Assembly: GCF_051622035.1 (NCBI RefSeq)
Contig: NC_135358.1
Span: 11,600,001-11,664,000 of the forward strand
Reading direction: 5' to 3'
DNA length: 64,000 nucleotides
Source: Arctopsyche grandis
Taxonomy: Eukaryota > Arthropoda > Insecta > Trichoptera > Hydropsychidae
This document shows positions 51,401 through 63,027 of the stretch, piece by piece; the stretch's first letter is position 1, and each line of letters opens with the position of its first letter. Under the pieces are notes generated by a model that did not search any database, was not told the DNA's origin, and worked only from the letters and a program-made list of their open reading frames with translations. The position numbers were made by a program, and so were the translations under genes.

Positions 51401-51640
51401 GTGTCGCGCTTCATATGCGGGCTTATCACTCTTTATTTACAACACATTCGTTTTGGTACTCTATATTATTTTATTAATATTTCATGGTGTGATTCGACAA
51501 TAAAAAAAGTAGGAAAAAAACTAGGTGTGAAAAAAATATATAAAATTTCAGATACATAGAAGTATTAGTGTGTAATTATTGTATGAATATGTAATGCAAA
51601 ATTATAAGCAAACTACATATTTAAATGTGTACTGATATAA
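48441..51640. other. Non-coding sequence, no gene recognised
   Basis: Holds three copies of ATGTTCATGAAC at 49696-49749 and an 18-bp palindrome GAACAAACTAGTTTGTTC near 49164. GC-richer unique patches lie near 50140-50420 and 50950-51260. Frames are short and unsupported. Confidence 0.4.
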
Positions 51641-51689
51641 TACACGTTATCCAGTTATAAATATGTACATATATATAGTTATACTGAAA

Positions 51690-51985
51690 GCAGTATTGAA
51701 CGCTGTATGCTCAGGATAACGAAGAGAGATACGGAACGGAACACGTGGGTGAAAAGTATGGTAAGGGTAGTTGATATAGTAGAGAGAGTGGAGTGATTGA
51801 AATGTGGCTAAAATAATGGACGAAACAAGTGTAGGAATGTTATTCAAGAGAATGTATAAGATAGGTGGATGCAATTAGAAAAACGTGTGGAGTGAGATTG
51901 ATAAGAGTTTCGCAAAACAGAGACGAATGGACGAGTATTGGAGAGGCCTTCAATCAGTAGTGGATGGTGAATGGCTGTAAATGAT
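51690..51985 (+). mobile_element. Decayed LINE 3' end
   Basis: The frame near 51900-51985 reads RVSQNRDEWTSIGEAFNQ, a stop, then WMVNGCK and stop, which resembles the C-terminus of many LINE reverse transcriptase polyproteins (a basic residue, then DR.EW....EAF.QQW). Upstream blocks fit the preceding part but contain stops. A GATGATAATGATAA tail follows. Confidence 0.5.
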
Positions 51986-53041
51986 GATAATGATAACCTA
52001 CGAGGCAAAGAGGTTTCTCATTGTTAACAGTCAGTTATAAATAAAAATATGTATGTTTGTATATGTGGATGTGTAATATTCTAATATTAGTACTGATGTA
52101 TATTTTTGCCATACTTTATTTTTGATTTTACTAAGCGGCTCCTTTGAATAGCAGGTCATAAAAGGTGTTTAGTATTGACTCATTTTTCGATTAATCCATA
52201 CAAACCAGCCGATACAGCGCTCTCTTCTAAATTAAAAATAATTTAACTAACATTAAACTGAAATTATTATACTTCGGTTCCACCAGTAGACTATTTTGAA
52301 CTACCGGTAGTAGCGAAAGTCAAATTTTAACAAAAAAAACCAGTAAAGCCGGAGTTCTTAGTACCGATGTACATAAATTCATGAACATATACATATGTGT
52401 GTATGTTTATCGCAAATATCTAAGAGCGTAAATGTGATACATACATACATAGCTCGACATTTAGTTCAAATCGAGTCATTCACGCAGCTTTATTCCTGTT
52501 TTAATATCACATCAAAGTATATAATTCTTCAAAATTATATAGTATGTTTTTTTTGGCGATACAATACACAAAATTTATAGGTATTTAATTACAAATCACA
52601 CATTTAATTTCTTCTCAAAATGTTTTGAAATGCTAACGGCCTAGTTAATGTTTTGAAATGTTAACCCACTAGATGAAAATTTAAGCTAATGGAACTTAAT
52701 TTAACTGAAGTGATATAATGCAGTCTTGCATTTGTCTTCTTGTGCTAAAAACTCCGCTTGCCACTGTGCTGGACGCCAAGCGTCCAGTTATAATATGTGT
52801 TTTAAGCTAAAATAATTCAACAACTGCAAAGTTAATTGTTGTAATTAGCTATAAAATCATTTTATCGTATATTAAATAATTTAAAATAAGTGCAAGAAAT
52901 GAAAAAAAAGCTGAAGAGCTGAAAATAACAGCTGAAGAAGATATCATTCTCACACTGACCGTTGAGAGCGGCACGTACTGTATTCCTCCTATCTCTATCA
53001 TCTGTGAGGCACGTGACAAGGGGCTTCCTGCTTAAATAATT
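51986..53041. other. Non-coding sequence, no gene recognised
   Basis: AT-rich; ATGT-type tracts near 52390 and 52440. Nothing else is recognised. Confidence 0.35.
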
Positions 53042-53050
53042 ATTTCTTAT

Positions 53051-53456
53051 GGGTCTACCTCACGGCACCGAAAGTGAAAAGGTCGAAAAAAAAAATCGGA
53101 AGGCAAAGATCGAAAATCAAAAGATCTTAAGTCGAAAGATCAAAAAAAAAAGGGTGCGTGATAAACAGTACTATGTATGTATATATATATAATATATATC
53201 AGTGGCATGCGGTGAAATTATTTTTCTTTTTGTCATACAGCCTTGTTAAATGTGCGCGCGCAGGATACGGGAGGAAAAGCCTGTTCTTCTTGTTCCTGTT
53301 GTATCCTGCTCGCGCAAATTAAGTGAGATTGTACGACGGGGAGAGAGAGAGAGTTTTACTGCACGCCACTGATATATATACTAACCGTTTTTCATATGTA
53401 TGCATGGTAATCGAACATTTTCGACTTTTTCACTGTTGACTTTTTTACGGTCACCC
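53051..53456. mobile_element. Complete long-TIR element (copy D) with 9-bp target duplication
   Basis: The direct repeat ATTTCTTAT flanks both ends (53042-53050 and 53457-53465). The left end is GGGTCTACCTCACGGC and the right reversed GGGTGACCGTAAAAAAG, followed on both sides by GTGAAAA.GTCGAAAA. The core contains an inner inverted pair around ATATCAGTGGC / GCCACTGATAT. A 9-bp duplication with GG-starting ends suits Mutator-like or Merlin-like elements; there is no transposase. Confidence 0.85.
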
Positions 53457-53465
53457 ATTTCTTAT

Positions 53466-55100
53466 TATTCCTAATATTATGACAATTCGAATTATTCGAA
53501 ATATATAAAATAGGAAGACCTGCATTCAGTAAATTTGTAGAAATCAAATAAAATATATGTTATGGTCACTCACTATCCATCACAGTGCGGCAAGCGCTAA
53601 AACGTTCCCATGAACAATTAGGTTTAGTGGAGAACGTTTGCGCTCTAGGGACACGATACGGAAGGTTTTATAGATGATAACTATTTCTTATTACGTTTGA
53701 AAGGCGAACGATAAAAACTTCCATTGTATATTGTTTCTCATTGAAAGTCAACGCTATTTGGAAGTGGTTTCGCAGTCGGCATTTTATTTATTAACCAATT
53801 GATCTCGGGCCGAATGTCCGCGACAATGAATTGGAACCGTGCGCTCTCTGGCCATTGTCCGACCGTTTCATTTATTCCCTCTGGAACGGAGGGATGGCCC
53901 TCTTAGCCGGAAATGGGGAATGTAAACACCCGAAGAGGGCCTCACTCTCTATTCCTCCTCAGACCCATAAGCAGCCGCCGAAGTGTGACCACACGATCGG
54001 CCCTCCCGAATATCTGATACCACTTATATTATTTGGGTGCATCGATACAGATGCACCCTTATACATACACTTGTGCACATATATTAACACGTTAAAAGTA
54101 GTTACTATATGAAAGTGACTGAGTATTTATGTGTGATAATTGCAATGTTTATTATTCAACGGAGGACTTATCTAGGTCAATGGATAAGACGAACATCAAC
54201 AACATTCAATTTATGACGTTCGTGTCTAATTTTAAATTATGAACATTTTTTATTGCATTCTCAACAAAATTATTGTATGATTAAGTTGTTTTTTGTACAA
54301 ACATAAGTGAAGTGTCCCATATATATTATCCCATAGTATTTATATTTGCTTAAAGTGAAATTACCTTGAATTTAAAGTGAGAATATTTTTTCTTCAATTC
54401 TGTAAATTAAAAAAAAATCAAAGACCGTTTACCTAAATTCTGCTTTAACCACTTGCCATAAGCGCACCGGTGCGCGTTCTTTCATATTTAAGGCTATGAT
54501 TCGAAATAAATTTTGGTTACTTCACAGTGACATAAAAATATCCTAGTTTATATTAGTATATACACTAGGATATTAGTGATACTAATGAAATTGAAAAAAG
54601 TCTATATTTTTCCTTAGTTTATTTATATTCAATAAGTATTTATATTCAATAGGTTGGCACTAAACATAAACATGAAATAATCAAATCGGTTTCTAAAAAC
54701 GCGTGACGATTAAGTGGTTAAGTCATAAATGTGTATTGTAATCGTAGTGTAGCTCACTGATTAAGCCATTGTTTACCAGTAGAGAGGCCGAAGGCTCAAA
54801 TTCTGGCTGGAATGGAGTAATTATCCGATTTATATTCACTTTTAGCCAGATCTAGATGGTTATTAAATCCAGATCGACCGTCTCCTGTTGGATTTTGAAA
54901 TTTTATCCAACTCATTATTGCGACGGGTCCAATAAAATCGAAATTCCCCCCCCTCCATTTCTCGCAAATTCGTCGCAAATTTGCCACGAATTTGTTGATT
55001 GTTAAATACATATATAATATTACATTGTAAAATATGTTAAGCAGGCCCAATACAAGAAATTTTGTCACCACAAATTTGCACTTTTATTTTTTTAAGATTT
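53466..55100. other. Non-coding sequence with one GC-richer island
   Basis: 53760-54060 is GC-richer and unique. A tRNA-like stretch at about 54724-54800 (A box-like TAGCTCACTGATTAAG, B box-like GGCTCAAATTC) looks like a SINE head. A stem TATCCTAG / CTAGGATA lies near 54540-54575. Confidence 0.4.
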
Positions 55101-55117
55101 TTTATATATATAAGTCT

Positions 55118-55940
55118 AATGGTAATTTCTTCGTTTTCTTTATAAGAAAGAGTATGGGTACTACCCATATCTCTATCCTACTCCTTTCCTTTTGGGCATG
55201 CTTGGGTTTAATTCCCTTGAACTTCGGAAAAACTTCTCGTTAATTCGTTTCGTTCTCCAGCTATTGCGTGGTAATACGTCATGCCCGTTGTTGCTGGAAC
55301 AATTGGGACTTTATGTACCTAATAATTATGTGCGTGGTAGATATCATAATTTAATGGTTGTACCTTCTGCTCGCACAGTTCTTTTTCGAATGGCTCCTAT
55401 ACCTAGAGCTATTCGACTTATCAATGAAATCGTTGCTGCCGTCCCTGAATATGATATTTTCCACCTTGCGGAGCGTAGATTATCGGATGTTATTTTAACA
55501 TATTTATCTGGTAATCTGCGCTCATCATTACTTTCTTAATTTGAATGTGATGTATGAGTGGAATCTTAATCTACTCTCTTCCATTTAGGCCTCGCTGTGA
55601 TTTTATTTTTTATTCATATTTTGTTTGATTAATTTTACTTTTTCTTTCTCGTTTGTACATTTTTATGTACTATTTTAATTGTATTATTATTTTCCTTTTG
55701 TTACTTTTTTATTATTATTTTATTTTACCATGTTTTCTGCTTTCTAATTTTTCTGTTTTTTAATTTTCCTTTTGTTACTTTTTTATTATTATTTTATTTT
55801 ACCATGTTTTCTGCTTTCTAATTTTTCTGTTTTTTACTTGTATTTATATCTTTGTTAAATGTAGACCATTGTGGCGCATTAGGTTCTTCCTGTAATGCCA
55901 CAATGATCCAAAACTATTAATAAATAAATAAATAAATATA
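55118..55940 (+). mobile_element. LINE 3' region, copy 1
   Basis: An open frame (to 55539) ends the LINE reverse transcriptase ORF: the segments FLLGMLGFNSLELRKNFSL, LLLEQLGLYVPNNYVRG, ARTVLFRMAPIPRAIRLINE and LSGNLRSSLLS are typical of the C-terminal tail of jockey-like LINE ORF2 proteins. A 380-bp 3' untranslated region with a 73-bp direct duplication (TTAATTTTCCTTTTGTTACT unit, 55675-55835) and an (AATA)n tail follow. The coding part differs from copy 2 at nine of 115 aligned residues. Confidence 0.85.
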
Positions 55941-55944
55941 GGTC

Positions 55945-56040
55945 AGATTTAAATAATTGTCACATGCAAGTCGATCGTTTTCTATCAGAGTTAACTGTCG
56001 AGACGGTTCCTCAGATAATGTTTCAAACCTACCCATCATT
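55945..56040 (+). mobile_element. SINE core fragment
   Basis: CGATCGTTTTCTATCAGAGTT and CGAGACGGTTCCT match the core of the SINE at 18779 in the same orientation, directly after the LINE tail. Confidence 0.45.
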
Positions 56041-57104
56041 GTCACAAGTTGTTTGATTATATCTAATATATAATTTCGAAAGAGACTTTGTATGTAAGTA
56101 CATATGTATATGTAAGTATTTTTGGTTGGGAACTTTGTAAACAAAACAAAATTTCTATGACGACAATTCAATTAGTTGAATATTATTTTTTTTTCGATTC
56201 AAATAAATTTAATAAAAAATCAAATGAATAATTACTATTAGATTCGCCATGCTCAAGCTGTTTATATTACAAATATTGAGCGAAGCCAGATAAAACAACC
56301 TAGTTATATATGAAATTAAAACAGGAAATTGCGAGTCTTAGTTAACGCACGTCAATAAAAAGACGGACCACAACTGCCAGTCACCCCCTAAAAACTGCAC
56401 CACCGACTTGTATTTGGACACTTTTTCCTTCACTATTCACCCTCCACCGTCTGACCGGCACTATCCCTCAACTATTTAAAGTAAAAATCCATCTTCCTTG
56501 GCCATGCCGTTCTCCTTTTTCCTCCCCAGTTCGCGTCTCATTCCATTTCGTCGATTTTCGCCACCGACATTTTTTTTTCTCTACTCTCGTTCTCGGCAAA
56601 TAAGAAATGCTAGTGGTGACAGTTACACCCTTGAGGAAATAAAAAAAAACACGCAGCGCGGGGACTTTTACCTCGGTTCGCTTTTTCGGTATAATTATGT
56701 GGGGGCCCTCGAGGCCACAGGGGGAGGGTAAGGGGAGGAGGATGGCAGGAAAGTCCTTCGAGAGGCGACAAATGGTTCCGATTTATTGCTTCGGATTACT
56801 GCTGGGAATTAGCTGATAGCGACCCATCTATCAAGTCGAATTGCGCACGTCACTTGTAACACTTTATAACAAATAGTTCACACTTGTGACAAATTCCAAG
56901 CAAATATACTTTTAATACATTTATAAATATTTAAACTCTAATTTAAAGTGAGATTTTATTTACACACGGTAGAGTGAATTGGTTCTATGCGACTGAACGC
57001 GTCACGAAACTCAAAATAAAAATCTTAAAGTCGGTTTATATTATCCAGCAGTGCACGACAATAGCTCGGCGCAACACTGTACGGAAAAGACTAATTCTAT
57101 TCAT
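56041..57104. other. Unique sequence with GC-richer island
   Basis: 56380-56830 is GC-richer and includes GGGGGCCCTCGAGGCCAC. No gene is recognised. Confidence 0.4.
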
Positions 57105-58290
57105 AGTACTATTGTTGTGTCCGTTGATTTCAGCGGGTGGCTTCGGAAAGGAATTAATACACGAATTTAAATAAAGTTATATGTTATTTATTTATTTAAT
57201 AGTTTTGGACCATTGTGGCATTACAGGAAGAACCTAATGCGCCACAATGGCCTACATTTGAAAAAGATATAAAAACATGATATAAAAACAAGTAAACTGT
57301 AAATAAAGGAAAAAAGCAAAAGCAGAAAACATGGTAAAATAAAATAATAAAAAAAAAGTAACAAGAGGAAAATAATACATCATTCAGAGAGAAAAAAAAT
57401 AACAAAACTGTAAAAATTAAAAACAAAATCCATAAATCCCATTCTTTGTTTACACTGAACAAAATTAAAATAGTATATAAAAATATACAAAGGAGAAAGA
57501 AAAAGTAAAATAAAATATAAATAAAAATAAAATCACAGCGAGGCCCAAATGGAAGAGAGTAGATTAAGATTCCACTCATTCATCACATTCAAATTAAGAA
57601 AGTAATGATGAGCGCAGGTTACCAGATAAATATGTTAAAATAACATCTGATAATCTACGCTCCCCAAGGTGGAAAATATCACATTCAGGGACAGCAGCAA
57701 CGATTTCATTGAGAAGTCGAATAGCTCTTGGAATAGGAGCCATTCGAAAAAGAACTGTGCGAGCAGCAGGTACAACCATCAAATGATGATGTCTACCACG
57801 CACATAATTATTAGGGACATAAAGTCCCAACTGTTCCAGCAACAACGGGCATAACGTATTACCACGCAATAGCTGGAGAACGAAACGAATTAACGAGAAG
57901 TTTCTCCGAAGTTCAAGGGAATTATACCCAAGCATGCCCAAAAGGAAAGGAGTAGGATAGAGATATGGGTAGTACCCATACTCTTTCTTATAAAGAAAAC
58001 AATGTTATATAGTGGAAGGTAATTTATAGGCGCGCGCGCGTATTAATAGTAAAAAGTCGTTCGTCCACGTCAAAATGATGAATTAATGTGTGTGTGTCTT
58101 TTCGGATGTGTGTACGCTACCGCGCAGCGTATCTGATGCTGGCGTCACCCGTTCCAACTCAGGCACTCAATATCATGAGTATATCTCAGACGCTCAGATC
58201 CCCACTTCCCAAATATCTCACGGCTCCTTGACACGATCGGTCATCACGCCACCTCCAAAACGAATACTCCTGGTATTCTAAAATTTGTTT
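57105..58290 (-). mobile_element. Helitron-like element family 3, copy 3, split by a LINE
   Basis: The 57118-57176 part and the 58004-58290 part together match the contiguous copy at 23800-24227: AAAGGAATTAATACACGAAT and GTTATATGTTA on one side, GTTATATAGTGGAAGGTAAT and the GTACGCTACCGCGCAGCG block on the other. Confidence 0.65.
57177..58003 (-). mobile_element. LINE 3' region, copy 2, inserted in the Helitron-like element
   Basis: Reverse-oriented relative of 55118-55940 with an intact 115-codon frame at 57941-57594 (FLLGMLGYNSLELRRNFSL through LSGNLRSSLLS). GTTATAT occurs on both sides of the insertion (near 57176 and 58005), a probable target duplication. The 3' duplication seen in copy 1 is absent. 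Confidence 0.8.
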
Positions 58291-59950
58291 TGTTGAAATC
58301 TCCATACTTGTCCGCCACATTTTTATGTATATAATTATACAGCACCGCCCGTTTTCGGCATGTTCATACTTGTTTAGGACCAGTGCAATGCAGTATCGGC
58401 CTACATATATTACGGAGTGCGACGATACGGCGCAATAAGCGCATTCGAAAATATTCATAAGCGCATGAACTTTTCGTTCGTACGAGCACACTTGCCACTA
58501 TGACGTCACGTCATGCGTGAATAATTCCACAGTGGCCAAAGAAAACGAGTTCTACTTGATACGTTTCGGTGACATGTGCTGTTGTGTTGTATGAATAGAT
58601 CATGACAGTTGCTGCTTTTTCAGTACGTCACATACACGTTACGGAAAATATGAATGTGTCCATATATTATGATTACGTTCAGTTACCGGCTTTAGCTGTA
58701 CTGGTATAAACGAACCTTCGCCCTTTCTCTTTCAACGCTGAAAAATTGAACTAAACTATGTAAAATTGGTGCTGGGAACTCCCCCTTCAATATTATCACG
58801 AGAATTATGCATATCACAAACCTTACGTGTTTCATATATGCAGATATATTTTGTTATTTAAAATATGAGGTATTTTCTTTATATATTTATGTAAAAAATT
58901 CGTTCGTAAATGCCAGTTTGTTCAGAATGATATTAACTCGGTACATTTTCCAATTAAAAATAGAATTGCCCAGAGCGCTAAAAACTGCCTTTTTTATAAT
59001 TGCTTCGTCTTCGTAAGTTTCAAATTGTGATTCATCAAGTTTTTCTGTCGTCTCATTATAGGGAAAAATTGAGAAAATTAAAAGTTTCATGAGAATTTCC
59101 CGGGCGTCTTTTTCAATTAGTGCACTCGCCAAAAAATGAATACTGAATTGAATAATGAATTGAACGAAAAATTCGATCGTAACTTTCGCGAATTCCCCCC
59201 CCCCCCCTTCTCCTCCTGTATATATGCAGACGGAAAAATGAAACGTGCAGAATATAAATGTTTATTTCAAGGTTGTAAAATGTTGATATTCGATCGTATA
59301 CTTGGCTCAATTTCAACAACAGATGTTTCCCTGAATGGAAAGCCGTATGAAATTCATCGTAAGATTATCGTCGCGACTTTCCCCTTTATTCGTTTCTAGG
59401 CAAGAAGATTGCGAACGCGAATTTCTGCGTTTATGTAACGTACATATGTATGTACATATGTCAGTGTTTCTCAAATGTTCCGGGCTTAAATTTTAATAAG
59501 CGACGGCACACGAATACAAATGATACATTTAAAATAATATCCGATCGGATTACGTTGTAATTTAAAATAAAACTTGATTTATAAATGCGATTCTACACTT
59601 TGAGAAGTGGTGCTATAAATTTAGAGTAGTTTCATTGAAGTGTGGAATCGGTTTCGGTATTGAATGTGGATTTGCTCGACGTCGAACGGGTTTTTCACAA
59701 AGACGCGACGTCGCGTCGAGGTTTCCTTATATCCGGCCACTTCCGGTCCACGATGTGGGGTCTGATTGTACCCCCACCCTCCGCGTTTCGATCGGATTCG
59801 GAAAATTCAAAGGAAATCGTGGAAAACGCGCTCGTCCTAATATCGTAAACACGGACACGCCAAAGCCAAATCCGATTTGCGAACCAGTGTCGTATCGTCA
59901 ATGCACACACTATATAAAAATTCAACAACTACATATACAACATTTACATA
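58291..59950. other. Unique sequence, no gene recognised
   Basis: A C run lies at 59186-59197 and a perfect palindrome GACGCGACGTCGCGTC at 59702-59717 in a GC-richer patch (59640-59900). Frames overlap on both strands and lack domains. Confidence 0.4.
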
Positions 59951-60490
59951 ATTTTATTTTATTTTATTTTTTAAAAATCAATACTACAGAGACTTGACAG
60001 GTAGCCCCAAAGCGTCACTGTGGTCATAATACAAATATAAGTATACATAAATCAAGAATAACAAAAATAAAAATCAAATAAGAAAGGTTAAGATGTATAG
60101 TAAAAAACAAATAAATAAGATTGAAAATTATATCGTGCTATGTAGGATGTGTTCGACCAATTCAACATAACTGGCATTGAAGAAAATTATAATACTGATT
60201 GTATTGGTTTTTTCTTTAGTTTATTTTATTAGAGGCAAACCCCATTTTCCAACAATTCCAAACTTTACAAATATAATTATATTCATAAAATAAAATAGAG
60301 ACGATATGCAGCATTTTTTGCGAGAAATACATACATTTTCACAAAGTATGTAGGTAGGTAGTATATTAATAAAACTCAAAAAATTCTAAAAGTGAGAAAT
60401 GGGGTTAAATTGCCAACTACGGTGGAACCATGAAATCAGATAATTTGGCAAACTCTGATAGGAAACGATTGACCTGTAATTACAAATAGT
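59951..60490 (-). mobile_element. SINE-related element, head missing
   Basis: The plus strand begins with an (ATTTT)n tail and AAAAATCAATACTACAGAG, as in the SINE at 27962, and ends with TTTGGCAAACTCTGATAGG and CGATTGACCTGTAATTAC. The tRNA-like head beyond it is not found; AT-rich low complexity follows. Confidence 0.5.
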
Positions 60491-60966
60491 TTTTTTTATT
60501 ATTTTTCTTTTTATTTATTATTTTTCTTTATATTTTTATCATATTTTTCAGTTTTGTATAACGGCAGTGGAATAGTTGATTGGAAGGGGTTGTTGTAGTG
60601 GTTTCTAGATGCTAGATGGTATTTGGTATAAGTTTGATCATTGGTGTCGTTTTGGGCAACCTTTAGAGGCACTTATAAGAGGCGGGGTCAGTATATAATT
60701 TATAAATAAATACATTTTAATTCTGAATGAAATAATATTGTAATACTGAATGTAATATCTCAAGACTCTTTTTCCCAACTTTTTCGGTGTACTTCGACGT
60801 CGAGTTTGTATTGTACATATATAAAAAAATACGAAAATATTTAATAAAGTGAGATACTTATTTTACGAGATTGACATTAACTATTAAAAAAATATAGAAA
60901 GAATTAATTTTCAAACTTTTTTTAAATGTCGTTAAGGTGTGTTAATAGATTCAAAATGGATGCGAT
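60491..60966. other. Non-coding AT-rich sequence
   Basis: Nothing recognised beyond T-rich low complexity. Confidence 0.35.
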
Positions 60967-61277
60967 GCATCCGCTCTAAAATCGCCAGACAAATTGAACG
61001 ACAGATTAACGGACGGCTGCTTTAAATGCAATTCTCGTCTTCTCGAATGATAGATTGCACATCAGATGACGGGTAATCCGAATCTTGCCTTATTAAACTC
61101 GCCAGAAAGATGCAACTCAATTTTAATAATTACCATTTTAATAATTGTATCTGTGCACATCGAAAGGTTACTCGTCATCTGATGTGCAATCTATCATTCG
61201 AGAAAACGAGAATTACGTTTAAAGCTGCCGTTCTGTTAATCTGTCGTTCGTTTGTCTGGCGATTTTAGAGCAAATGC
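60967..61277. mobile_element. Foldback MITE with about 103-bp inverted arms
   Basis: Arms 60973-61075 and 61170-61271 are near-perfect inverted repeats (GCTCTAAAATCGCCAGACAA at the left; the same with small changes on the other strand at the right). The spacer is about 95 bp. TGCAT lies outside both arms and extends the similarity. No coding; the superfamily is not clear. Confidence 0.8.
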
Positions 61278-63027
61278 ACCAAACCCATTAAAAATCTGTG
61301 AATGATCACAATATGTCTCGTGTATTAAAGATATTACATATGTTCATGTATTACAAAAACATTTTTGTATACAATATACAAAAATGTTGTATAAAATATA
61401 CAAAAAAGTAGACGAATCGTTAAGAAAACGAGTTTCGAGATATTGCGAGTTGGTAGAACGGAGCGCACTAAAACTCTTTATGATCCTTCAGTTTAAGCAT
61501 TATACGTTACAAACAGAGCTAACCATGTTGCTGTTTAGTATGCAGTATAATTTATAGTAAAAAGATATTTTAAAAATTATAGTATAAAAAATTATTTGAT
61601 TCTAATATTCATTTTAAAATCGGGTACATATATTATGTAATATTTTCACTGTAAGCAAATTTTTCAATTCCAAAGTAAAAATTTGGATTATATATTTATA
61701 TATACTCGTTAGATCAGTACGTCTCTGTCGTGTGTGAAGTTTGTACCCTTCGCAACACGCTTCATTTCATTTCCGCGAGCTCTCGAAATATTTGTAGGCG
61801 GAAAGTATCATCTGACGAGGGAAATGCATGAAAAAAATGTACGGAGTGACGTGCAATCGTGCGCGAATGCACCGATGCAGATAAGGCGAGAGGATTATGC
61901 GTTCATGTCATGCACTCGTCACGATGCGACGTAGGCCATTATCAAGACGAAAATTGCATTTTCACTTTTCCCAATGTCATGAATTTTTATTTACATATGT
62001 ATATTACATATATGAAAACGTATTGGAATGCAAATACTAAACGATTGAAGTTCATGCCCGTTTACCCAACAAAATGTATAAAAATCGTTCACGAACTTAT
62101 ACAAACATCCAATTAATGACTTTATACTAATAGTAATTTAAATTCCTTGTATAATATAATACCCACTTATATTGTGCAAGTAGATATGGGCATAGTATGA
62201 ATTCAAATAGTATAATATATAATATTATATGTAATATTACATTAGGAAATGCAATTTTTAGTCAAATATACATAAGGGGAAATAATTCATATTTGAACCA
62301 TTAAATGTCGCAATATTTTCCCGGAGTCGACGAAGAGTAATTAAAAGTGAAATTACTACAGCTCGGAAAAGCAGGCACTTACCTCCACGTACAGTCAGTA
62401 TATAAGAAATTGTTTTATTTTATGATACGAAACTATTTGCCACATTCAAAAGTGTGCAATTTATCAATATTTGATATCAATCAAACGATAAAGTCTGTGA
62501 TGAGAGCGCCTCGTTTTTGGGGTGTACTTTCACAACCTCCCCTTTAATAGCCTCGTTTGAAATTCCATAAAATTAATATGCACTATCATTTTTGCTTATC
62601 GTACGGTTTTATAAAAGCGATGCCTTAATAAAATCTGTGCGGCAATAAAGTTCGTGCAATTATTTTATCATTAGAGATTGCCCGCCGTTGCGTCGCGGCA
62701 ACAGACGAATATTAAAAATTTACACACACAAGTCGCTGAATGTCCATAAAGAAATGCAATGGGGTGATTTCTACTCATCGTTCGATTCAAAAAGTCCCCT
62801 CAGTTCATAGAATTATATATGCTAATTGGAATCCACCATGTATTATTAATAATCGATCAAATTGTTCTACCCCATTTTTAATATATTCTTGAACGTGTAA
62901 GATCAAATATGGAATAATCAAATAATAATAATTTGAAATTCTAAGTATCAATTTCAAATCAGTTAAGTAAGGACATAAAAGTAAAATAAATTTCAACATA
63001 TTTGATTCGCTTAATTAAAAGTACACA
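61278..63027. other. Non-coding sequence, no gene recognised
   Basis: A 13-bp stem AACATTTTTGTAT / ATACAAAAATGTT lies near 61359. A TATA-like run followed by TCAGTACG near 61690-61724 could be a core promoter but no gene follows that I can support. Confidence 0.35.

Noticed and set aside
54724-54800. tRNA-like sequence with A and B boxes
   Set aside because: It does not fold into a full cloverleaf by eye; it is better explained as the head of a tRNA-derived SINE.
61690-61934. TATA-like and initiator-like sequence followed by a 66-codon frame
   Set aside because: The frame shows no domain and the AT-rich setting makes TATA-like strings common.
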